Position numbers and translations under genes: made by a program
Notes under the pieces: model-generated
Told to the model about the DNA's origin: nothing
Databases searched by the model: none
The model's input: only the letters and a program-made list of their open reading frames with translations
Assembly: GCF_041438865.1 (NCBI RefSeq)
Contig: NZ_CP109450.1
Span: 3,458,501 to 3,522,500 of the forward strand
Source of the DNA: Streptomyces sp. NBC_01471
Lineage (GTDB): Bacteria > Actinomycetota > Actinomycetes > Streptomycetales > Streptomycetaceae
Length of the DNA: 64,000 nucleotides
Direction of reading: 5' to 3'
Shown here: piece after piece, positions 25,330 through 32,464 of the stretch
Layout of the letters: each line of letters begins with the position of its first letter
Position numbering within the stretch: the first letter of the stretch is position 1

Positions 25330-26649
25330 TTGCCAGCCGTACGCATTCCCCCAGTCGCCGCCGAAGTGGTCGCCGTGCGACCGAGCATTCCGCTTGCCGG
25401 CGCGGTGACCGTTGACGGATCGAAGAACGCGGCCCTGCCCTTGCTGGCCGCCGCGGCGGCCATGCACCGCCCTGTGCACCTGAGCAATGTCCCGGCGAAC
25501 ACAGATGTCGAGACGATGCTCACCCTTCTTCAGCAGTCCGGCTGGCATGCGGCCCGCCCGGTCAGCGACCCCCACACCGCGGTGATCCTGCCGAGCGACA
25601 AACTGCAGCCGGATCCGGATCCCCAGGTCGCTGCCCGCATCCGGGCCTCGTACTACCTGGTTCCGGCCTTGCTCGGCGCATACGGACGAGCCCGTCTGCC
25701 GTGGCCGGGCGGCTGCGCCATCGGAGAACGCGGGATGGAGCAGCACTTCAAGGTGTATGAGCGCTTCGGCGACCGCTCGACTGTCGATGACCATGGCTAC
25801 CTCGTAGAGGCGGCCGTGGGTGGACACGGCACGGTGTCGATCATGTTGCCCTTCCGGTCTCGCGGCGCGACCATCGCTGCCCTCCTCCGCGCGGTCGTCG
25901 CCGATCGGCCGCTGCGCCTGGGGCAACCGAATTTGTCGCCCGAAGTACTGAGCGTCGTGGAGGCGTTGAAGACATCCGGATGGGAGTGCCGGATCAGCGA
26001 GACCATCATTGCGCTTCAGCCGCCTCGTTCCGCTTCCGGCGACACCCTCGTGTGGAAGGTACCCGGGGACAAAATCGAGGCCGGCACCCTGGCCTGCGCC
26101 GTCGCGGTGACCGGCGGCAACGCACAGATCCTCGGCGTACACAGTGACGACATCGCGCCCCTGGTCAACGCACTGCGCTGGCTCGGCATACCCGCGGAGG
26201 CCCAGAACGGCACCCTCGCCGTCCAGGCCGAGGGCGCCCAGCCCACCGGCCGCCCGCTGCGAGCCATTGCATCCCTGTCTCCCGGCGGTCTGGACGCAGA
26301 CTTCGAACCACCGCTGATTGCCCTGGCCCTCACTCTCCCCGGCAACCACCTGTTCGCCGACGACATCAACCCCGGCCGCCACGGCAACCTGCTGCCCCAG
26401 CTCACCCGCCTGGGCGCCACGATCGACGAGCTGTCGCCCACCCAGTGCCGCTTCACCGGTCCACAGCAGCTGACCGGTGCCGGAGTGGAGGCCACCGACA
26501 TCCGCACAGGCTCCGCCCTCCTCATCGCCGGCCTCACCGCTCACGGCGTCACCACGCTCGGCGGCCTCGAACAGCTCCACCGCGGCCACGCCGACCTGCC
26601 CGTCAAGCTGCATACCCTCGGAGCGGACATCTGCGAGGTACTCCCGTGA
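25330..26649 (+). CDS. MurA-like UDP-GlcNAc enolpyruvyl transferase homologue
   Basis: A 439-residue protein of the EPSP synthase/MurA fold. Key residues are present: Lys-Asn in DGSKNAALP, the PEP-reactive Cys129 in GGCAIG, an Asp in LDADFEP near the expected position, and the C-terminal RGHADLPVKLHTLGADI. It should therefore transfer enolpyruvate from PEP to a nucleotide-linked acceptor. Divergent sequence and the operon with a nucleotidase and nucleotide-binding proteins make a role in ordinary peptidoglycan synthesis less likely than a modified nucleotide or nucleotide-sugar product, as with NikO/PolA in nikkomycin and polyoxin pathways. The start is TTG 25330 behind GAGGAG; the stop overlaps the next gene (GTGA). 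Confidence 0.8.
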   Translation: MPAVRIPPVAAEVVAVRPSIPLAGAVTVDGSKNAALPLLAAAAAMHRPVHLSNVPANTDVETMLTLLQQSGWHAARPVSDPHTAVILPSDKLQPDPDPQVAARIRASYYLVPALLGAYGRARLPWPGGCAIGERGMEQHFKVYERFGDRSTVDDHGYLVEAAVGGHGTVSIMLPFRSRGATIAALLRAVVADRPLRLGQPNLSPEVLSVVEALKTSGWECRISETIIALQPPRSASGDTLVWKVPGDKIEAGTLACAVAVTGGNAQILGVHSDDIAPLVNALRWLGIPAEAQNGTLAVQAEGAQPTGRPLRAIASLSPGGLDADFEPPLIALALTLPGNHLFADDINPGRHGNLLPQLTRLGATIDELSPTQCRFTGPQQLTGAGVEATDIRTGSALLIAGLTAHGVTTLGGLEQLHRGHADLPVKLHTLGADICEVLP

Positions 26650-27881
26650 ACCGGCAACTCCGGCAGATCATCGCCACGACCGACGTCCACTCCGCGTTCG
26701 ACTCGGCCACCCCGATGCTCACCTACCTCCACGCTGCCAGGCCCGACAGCCTGATCGTGGACTGCGGCGACTTCTTCGAGGGGAGCGGCTACTACCACCT
26801 CGGCAAGGGACGCATCGAACGCGAAGCCCTCACCACCCTGTACGACCTCATCGCGCCCGGAAACCACGGCTGGCCGCACTACTTCGAGCCGCAGCTCCAG
26901 CAGATGACGGTGTGCGCGAACACGAGCGACGACAGCGGCAATCCGCTCTTCGACCGCGTACGCATCCAGGACATCGGCGGACGCCGAGTCGCAATCACCG
27001 CCGTCATGGGCCCGCAGGCGTTCCACACCATCCCCGTCGGCCAACGCGCCGACCACCGCGTCAGCAATCCAGCCCAGGCCCTGCGCGAGGTGATGCTGGA
27101 GCACCACCACCGCGCCGACGCCTGGATAGTGCTGTCCCACTCCGGCTTCAAGGAGGATCTGAAACTGGCCGCCGCCTGCCCGTTTGCCGACGTCGTCTTC
27201 GCCGGGCACTGCCACAGCGACACCCTCGGCCCCGTGCACGTCGGCGACACGCTCGTGGTCAAGGGACGCGAACTCGGAGTCGGGTACGCCGCTGCCGAGC
27301 CCGTTGGAAGCGGCTGGGCCGCCCGCACCTGCGCTTTCCCTGACGCCTCTGCCACTCCCCGCCACCTCACCGCACTGCTGGACGAGATCGCGACCGTCGG
27401 ACAGCAGCTCCGGAGCCCCCTCGGCACGCTGGACGAGCCCTTCCGAAACGCGCCCCTGGACCGCCGCTGGCTCCTTGAAGAGATCGCCAGCCGACTGCAC
27501 TGCGGTCTCGGCGCTGACGCGGTCGTGCTCAACGAGACCGCCCTGCGCTCCGTGGAGCTCGGCACCACTCTCACCGTCGGGAATCTGCTGGCCATCGAGC
27601 CCTTCGGTAACCAGCTCGTGCACGCCTTCCTCCCCGAGCAACACGCCCAGGACCACGACAAGTTGCTCGACCGCCTCACCGAACGGGTCGGTCCCCTGAT
27701 CGTCGCCCCTGCTCCCCTGCCCTCGGCGATCCGCACCGTACTGACCACCGACTACCTCGCCGACACCTGCCTCGGCGGGCGAACCCACCCAGCAGGTATC
27801 CGGCTCGGTCAGGCCGTACGCCACGTCCTGACTGCCCCAATCCCCAACCCCACCGAGTCCCAAGAAAGAGGCGAGCAATGA
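26646..27881 (+). CDS. Metallophosphatase/5'-nucleotidase-like protein (UshA type)
   Basis: A 411-residue protein with the calcineurin-like metal motifs in order: TTDVH near residue 11, DCGDFFEG, PGNHG, LSHSGF and AGHCH. A C-terminal domain (about residues 260-400) resembles the UshA nucleotidase domain (VLNETALRSVELG, then TVGNLLAIEPFGN). No signal peptide is visible, unlike periplasmic UshA, so it probably acts in the cytoplasm on a nucleotide or nucleotide sugar. GTG 26646 overlaps the MurA-type stop, and its own stop overlaps the first DCD-like gene (ATGA), so expression is tightly coupled. Confidence 0.82.
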   Translation: MNRQLRQIIATTDVHSAFDSATPMLTYLHAARPDSLIVDCGDFFEGSGYYHLGKGRIEREALTTLYDLIAPGNHGWPHYFEPQLQQMTVCANTSDDSGNPLFDRVRIQDIGGRRVAITAVMGPQAFHTIPVGQRADHRVSNPAQALREVMLEHHHRADAWIVLSHSGFKEDLKLAAACPFADVVFAGHCHSDTLGPVHVGDTLVVKGRELGVGYAAAEPVGSGWAARTCAFPDASATPRHLTALLDEIATVGQQLRSPLGTLDEPFRNAPLDRRWLLEEIASRLHCGLGADAVVLNETALRSVELGTTLTVGNLLAIEPFGNQLVHAFLPEQHAQDHDKLLDRLTERVGPLIVAPAPLPSAIRTVLTTDYLADTCLGGRTHPAGIRLGQAVRHVLTAPIPNPTESQERGEQ

Positions 27882-28417
27882 TCCTCACCGGGCCTGAGAT
27901 CAACGCTGCCGTGACCGACGGACGCTTACGGATCACCCCCTTCACTCCGGACCAGACGAACCCCAACAGCTACAACGTCCGCCTCGCTCCGACTCTGCTG
28001 ACGTACACCGCCAAGGTGATCGACGCCCACCAAGTCAATCTCACGCGCTCGGTCCTGATCGGCGAGGACGGGTACGTCCTCCAGCCCGGCGAGCTGTACC
28101 TCGGCCACACCGTCGAGGAGGTCGGCTCCGACGTCTTCGTCCCCCTGCTCTTCGGCCGCTCCTCGGTCGGGCGCCTCGGCCTGTTCGTCGAAATCACCGC
28201 GCCGATCGGAGACATCGGCTTCCACGGCCAGTGGACCTTGATGCTCTCGCCCATCCGCCCGCTGCGGGTCTACGCGGGCATGAAGATCGGGCAGATCATG
28301 TTCTTCGTCTCCACTGGTGACGTCGACCTCTACCGCGGCAAGTACCAGGGTGCCTCCGGCCCGCAGTCCTCTCGGTACTGGCGGGACGCGGCACGCATCC
28401 AGGCAGTCGCCTCATGA
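27878..28417 (+). CDS. dCTP-deaminase-like protein A (lacks the catalytic Glu)
   Basis: A 179-residue protein of the dCTP deaminase/dUTPase superfamily (begins MILTGPEIN). Against E. coli Dcd from memory, it keeps the phosphate-binding GRSSVGRLGL (equivalent to Arg110, Ser111, Ser112, Arg115), Asp128 in IGDIGFHG, and the C-terminal KYQGASGPQ. However, the general base/acid Glu138 is Met in QWTLMLS, His121 is Glu and Arg126 is Ile. It is therefore unlikely to deaminate dCTP alone. Its ATG overlaps the nucleotidase stop and its stop overlaps paralogue B, which shows the opposite pattern of losses. The two may form one hetero-oligomer with a shared active site. Confidence 0.78.
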   Translation: MILTGPEINAAVTDGRLRITPFTPDQTNPNSYNVRLAPTLLTYTAKVIDAHQVNLTRSVLIGEDGYVLQPGELYLGHTVEEVGSDVFVPLLFGRSSVGRLGLFVEITAPIGDIGFHGQWTLMLSPIRPLRVYAGMKIGQIMFFVSTGDVDLYRGKYQGASGPQSSRYWRDAARIQAVAS

Positions 28418-28950
28418 TTCTCACGGGCCCCGCCATCGCCGCCGCCATCACCGCGGGAGAGATCACCATCTCCCCTTACGACCCCACGCGTCTCTCCCCC
28501 AACGCCTACGACTGGCGGCTGGGCGATACGCTCCGCACCTGTAACGGCGACTTGGATGCCGCCGCTCCCACCGCGTACACGGAACAATCCATCCCCGTCA
28601 CCGGCTTGGTCCTGAATCCCGGAGCGCTCTACCTCGGCGTCACTCTGGAGAAGACCGGCTCAGACACGTATGCACAGCTACTCAACGGCGACCGCACCAT
28701 CGGCGCCCTCGGTATCTGGGTCCACGTCTCCGCACCGCTCGGCCACCAGGGCCACGCGATCCGCTGGACCCTGGAGATCCGAGCAGCCAAGCCCGCCCGG
28801 ATCTATCCGGGAATGACCTTCGGCAAGCTCGTCTTCCTCACCGCCCTCGGCGCCCCGGCCAGCTACCAGCAACAACGCGCCAAGTACGCGGCCACGAACG
28901 GCATCGACATCTCCCGCCTGTACGAAGAGATCCCCCAAGGAGCGCTGTGA
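28414..28950 (+). CDS. dCTP-deaminase-like protein B (keeps the Glu, lacks the phosphate motif)
   Basis: A 178-residue paralogue of the preceding protein, also starting MILTGP. It retains the His121-Val122 equivalent in WVHVSAP and the catalytic Glu138 equivalent in RWTLEIRA, but the R-S-S-x-x-R motif has become D-R-T-I-G-A (in GDRTIGALG) and Asp128 is His. The C-terminal AKYAATNG segment is kept. In this superfamily trimers build active sites between subunits, so a mixed A/B trimer could combine A's phosphate-binding half with B's catalytic half. It is joined to A and to the glycosyltransferase by 4-base overlaps. Confidence 0.76.
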   Translation: MILTGPAIAAAITAGEITISPYDPTRLSPNAYDWRLGDTLRTCNGDLDAAAPTAYTEQSIPVTGLVLNPGALYLGVTLEKTGSDTYAQLLNGDRTIGALGIWVHVSAPLGHQGHAIRWTLEIRAAKPARIYPGMTFGKLVFLTALGAPASYQQQRAKYAATNGIDISRLYEEIPQGAL

Positions 28951-30068
28951 GTTCCGCCGTACGCCCGGCCACAGGTCCGCTGGCCGCCACCTTCCTGGAC
29001 CTCCCGGCCGGAAGTCCTGGCGGCAGCGTCGAACTCTTCCTAAACCTCTACACGGGAGACAATCCCCTCATCCCCGCACGGGCCTTCATGCTGGCGCCTG
29101 TCGGCCACAGGCCCCGTCTCCCGGCCGGGCTCGACCTGCTGGCAGTCTCGGGGAAGTGTCTGGAAGGCGCCGGCTTCAACCGCTACGTCGCAGCCCTGCG
29201 CCAGGCCCTGCTTGCCGCGATCAACCCAGCGCAGGTCGGCGTACTGCATCTGCAGCACCTCACGTTCGGCGCCACCCCCGCGTTAGCCCGGGCTCTGCCA
29301 TCGCACCCCAGGATCGCATTGGTCCATGGCACCGACCTGATCTTCGCCGAAGCTCACCGGGGCCAACTCCAAGTCCTGCAGGAGACAACAAGGGCGGCCG
29401 ACGCCATCGCGGTCCCCACCAATGCCATGGCCGACCGCCTGCTCAAACTCGCCCCGCAAGCCGACCGCCGCAAGATCGTCCACATCCCCTGGGGCATTCC
29501 CGACCATCTGCTCACCGATCCGCCGACCCGGCCCGCCCGAATCTCGGCCAGTCACCTGCGGGTTCTGTACGCGGGGCGGCTGACGGTCGAGAAGGGTGTC
29601 GAGCACCTGATCAGGAGTCTGGCGCCGATACCAGGTATCGAGCTGAGCATCGCCGCCCCCCAACCTCAGTTCCACGCCGTGGCTCCGCTGCTTCAACGGG
29701 CCGGAGTACGGGCCCGGTATCTCGGCTGGCTCCGCCGTCCACAGCTGTGGAGGACCTTCACCGAGCACGACGTACTGGCCATACCGTCCACCACCCTGGA
29801 GGCCATGGGGCTGGTCGCGCTGGAGGCCCAAGCGTGCGGTCTGCCCGTCCTCTACCAGCCCGTGCCCGGCCTCAACGAGGTCCTTGCCACGTCCGGAGTG
29901 GCCACCGACTTCACCCACTCCGCCGCGCTCGCCCGCGACCTGGGTCGGCTGCGCACCGCGCCGGGCCTACTGCCCGCACTTCGGCAGGCGGGCTACGCGA
30001 ACGCCGCCCGCTATCCACTCTCGGCGACCGCTCAGGACCTGACCACACTTGGTCAGCAGCTCACCTAA
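28947..30068 (+). CDS. GT4-family glycosyltransferase
   Basis: A 373-residue GT-B fold enzyme. The N-terminal domain starts with a G-G-S-V-E loop (SPGGSVELFLNL). The C-terminal donor-binding domain has YAGRLTVEKGVEHLIR and the retaining-GT4 E-x7-E motif in EAMGLVALEAQACGLPV. It would transfer a sugar from a nucleotide donor to an unknown acceptor. GTG 28947 overlaps the stop of DCD-like protein B, making it the last member of the strictly overlapping gene string. Its donor could be the nucleotide sugar handled by the MurA-like enzyme; this is inference. Confidence 0.8.
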   Translation: MSSAVRPATGPLAATFLDLPAGSPGGSVELFLNLYTGDNPLIPARAFMLAPVGHRPRLPAGLDLLAVSGKCLEGAGFNRYVAALRQALLAAINPAQVGVLHLQHLTFGATPALARALPSHPRIALVHGTDLIFAEAHRGQLQVLQETTRAADAIAVPTNAMADRLLKLAPQADRRKIVHIPWGIPDHLLTDPPTRPARISASHLRVLYAGRLTVEKGVEHLIRSLAPIPGIELSIAAPQPQFHAVAPLLQRAGVRARYLGWLRRPQLWRTFTEHDVLAIPSTTLEAMGLVALEAQACGLPVLYQPVPGLNEVLATSGVATDFTHSAALARDLGRLRTAPGLLPALRQAGYANAARYPLSATAQDLTTLGQQLT

Positions 30069-30225
30069 TGCGGGGCCGGCAGATCGAGGCTGCGGCAGAG
30101 CCGATGCTTGGTCGCAGCCTCACGCTGTCCCTGGTTGTCACCCGACACCAAGGCGGAAGCATCCCCGAACCTTTCACCCGCGTCACTACGCTGACGACTG
30201 GATGCCGACTGCGAACAGGGAGACC

Positions 30226-31269
30226 ATGACGTACCGCACCGATCGCATCGAGCAGCTGCTGGGGCAAGGCGTCCGAGACAAGGTCTACCCAGGCGCTGTG
30301 TGGGCCATTGGCGATGCCGTCGGCATCAGTGCGTCGGGCACGACAGGCGTCCTTGACCCCGACGAGCCGGATGCTCCGATGCGCCTGGACACCGTCTTCG
30401 ATGCCGCTAGCCTCACCAAGATCCTCGCCGTCTGGTCCTCGATCGGTGCTCTCTGGGAGGACGGCAAGCTCGACCTCGACATCTCGCTCGACACCTTCTG
30501 GCCCGAAGTCATTGGATACCCGCTCGGAGCGGCCACCGCCCGACAGCTACTGACCCACACCGCCGGCCTCCCACTGCGGGCCCAGCTGAAGAACCTCTAC
30601 GGCACCGATACCCAGGACATCCGCGACGGCGTCCTGCATGAAGCCTCGCACCGCCAGCCCGGCGAGGCCGTCGAGTACACCGACCGAGCCGCCCTCGTCC
30701 TCGGCTACCTCGCCGAACATCTCTCCGGCGAGAGCCTCAGCCGCATTTCCGCGGAACGGACTTGGCAGCCACTCGGGATGCACTCCACCCGCTTCGGGCC
30801 GCTGCCAGTCGAGGTCGCCGCCCGCTGCGCGCCGACCGAACTCGACCAAGACATCGATACACACCTCAAGGGCGTCGCCCACGACTTCTCCGCCCGCCTG
30901 CTGGGCGGAGCATGCGGAATCGCGGGCGTCTTCACGGTCCTCGACGACCTCGCCGCATTCCTGCACTACATGATCGAACCCGCGACCGCCCCTGCACGCG
31001 CCGGGTTCGGCCCGGCCTGGACCGCAGAATCACTGACCGTCCAGACCGGAGCCCTGGAACCCGTACGCGGACTGTTCTGGCACCCCGCGCCCGGCACCGT
31101 CGCCTCCGACGACGTCTGGGTCCACTACGGCTTCACCGGCACCGGCATGTGGATCTCGCCCCGTCAACGGCGATGGGCGTTGCTCCTGACCAACAAGCTC
31201 TACTACACCCGCGACCGCCAGCCTCTGACGGACATCCGCAATACCTTCCGCGGACTGGCCTTCGACTGA
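30226..31269 (+). CDS. Serine hydrolase, class C beta-lactamase/PBP fold
   Basis: A 347-residue protein with Ser62-x-x-Lys65 in ASLTK, a Tyr motif YTDRAALV in place of Y-x-N, and HYGFTGTG as the third motif (H-x-G type). These proteins act as DD-peptidases, esterases or peptidases on small molecules. There is no signal peptide, so it should be cytoplasmic and is unlikely to be a secreted beta-lactamase. ATG 30226 follows GGGAG by 5 bases; an ATG at 30202 is an alternative. It lies 157 bases after the glycosyltransferase on the same strand and probably belongs to the same pathway. Confidence 0.78.
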   Translation: MTYRTDRIEQLLGQGVRDKVYPGAVWAIGDAVGISASGTTGVLDPDEPDAPMRLDTVFDAASLTKILAVWSSIGALWEDGKLDLDISLDTFWPEVIGYPLGAATARQLLTHTAGLPLRAQLKNLYGTDTQDIRDGVLHEASHRQPGEAVEYTDRAALVLGYLAEHLSGESLSRISAERTWQPLGMHSTRFGPLPVEVAARCAPTELDQDIDTHLKGVAHDFSARLLGGACGIAGVFTVLDDLAAFLHYMIEPATAPARAGFGPAWTAESLTVQTGALEPVRGLFWHPAPGTVASDDVWVHYGFTGTGMWISPRQRRWALLLTNKLYYTRDRQPLTDIRNTFRGLAFD

Positions 31270-31921
31270 CGCGAAGGCGGCATGGCGGGCATGCGCCCCT
31301 TGCGGGGTGAGCCTGTCGACAGCCGTCGCCAGATGGGACCAGGCCAGGAGCACCATAGACGACCACCAGGATGTTGCTAGCGCGGATCGCCGTCTGCTTG
31401 ACGACGCTGCGCTACCCGCCTGCGGAGAAGGCGAGCAGTTGGCTCCACTGTCCGTCGCCGAGTTCGGCGCGGCCGACTTCTGAGTGCCCATGTCGATGAC
31501 AGTGCTGCCCAATGTCACCTGCTAGGAGGGGCAGGAGAGCATCGCGTCGAAGACCTTCCCGATGCCCTTGGACAGCTTTGCGGCACTATCGCTGCACAGC
31601 TCTTCGCTGACCTCTGCGCTGCTGCTGCCGGTGTAGGTGAAGGACGCTCCTTTTCCGCGTTTCGGCCACGCCAAGAAGCTCGCGTGCGGGCCATTCCGCA
31701 TGATTCCGGCCGGAAGTGCGTCTGCCATATGCATATCGGCCGGGCGCTATCGAACCACGCCCACGTCAAGGGCATCGCACACATGAACGCCAGGCGCATT
31801 CGGGACATCACCGTGGGCGACCGGAACAACTCTTCTCTCTGAGTGACACCAACCGTACCGTCAGTCAGGTTTTGCGCCCGCGTACACAGCGGGACGCGCA
31901 ATCAACGGGGAGGGCACATCC
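31270..31921. other. Gene-poor stretch between the two cargo operons
   Basis: About 650 bases without a convincing gene. A GTG at 31307 opens a 58-codon acidic frame ending at 31483, and a minus-strand frame occurs at 31522-31734. Both have weak support and may be remnants of broken genes. No repeat or hairpin stands out. Confidence 0.4.
31522..31734 (-). CDS. Possible small hypothetical protein
   Basis: A 70-residue frame (MHMADALPAG; an inner ATG begins MADALP) with a natural composition, including KGASFTYTGSSSAEVSEEL. It has no membrane segment and no recognised domain. No clear ribosome-binding site is visible. It could be the 3' remnant of a longer gene. Confidence 0.3.
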   Translation of the reverse strand: MHMADALPAGIMRNGPHASFLAWPKRGKGASFTYTGSSSAEVSEELCSDSAAKLSKGIGKVFDAMLSCPS

Positions 31922-32449
31922 GTGGATCCACTGACGTTTCCCATGCTTGCCGGCACCGCACTCACTGAGGCGGTCAAGTTCCTGTTCGACCGAGCCGGAG
32001 CGGTCCTCGATCGGCGTGCGGGTCGGGTTCCCGTGGAGGAACCGGAGCACGTCGAAGGCCAGGTAGGTCCGTTGGCCGTCCGACCGGCTGAACTTTCCTC
32101 TGTACGGATCGAGCGCATCACCGAGGCCCGCGGTGCACTCCAGGTGTATCTGACACGTCCGGCGCTGCTGCAGGCAGACGATCCGGGGCTCAGGGATCTG
32201 CTGGGTGCACTCCGCCTGGACTTGGAGGAGATCTACGGGCGACAACTGCCCTTCGGCGACGAGGAGGAGCGGCCCTCGCGCCCCGGCGTCTCCGTCACGC
32301 AGCGCGCGGAACAACTCACCGGCAACCAGGTCGGTGTACGCGCACAGGACATTTCCAGGACGGGCCGCGTGCGCGTGGACCAGTCCGCGAAGGTCATTGC
32401 GGCGGCGGCGGAACAGGTCGGCGTCGAAATCGACGGAACCATCGGCTGA
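31922..32449 (+). CDS. Hypothetical protein, first gene of the att-proximal four-gene operon
   Basis: A 175-residue protein (from GTG 31922; reads VDPLTFPMLAGTALTEAV). The N-terminal 30 residues are an amphipathic or hydrophobic helix followed by basic residues, so membrane attachment is possible. The middle is a small alpha/beta-like region with LRDLLGALRLDLEEIYG, and the end is another amphipathic stretch. No family is recognised. Codon third positions carry more A/T than in the housekeeping-like genes of the window. It ends 15 bases before the large NTPase-like gene. Confidence 0.65.
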   Translation: MDPLTFPMLAGTALTEAVKFLFDRAGAVLDRRAGRVPVEEPEHVEGQVGPLAVRPAELSSVRIERITEARGALQVYLTRPALLQADDPGLRDLLGALRLDLEEIYGRQLPFGDEEERPSRPGVSVTQRAEQLTGNQVGVRAQDISRTGRVRVDQSAKVIAAAAEQVGVEIDGTIG

Positions 32450-32464
32450 GAGGCGGCGCAACCG

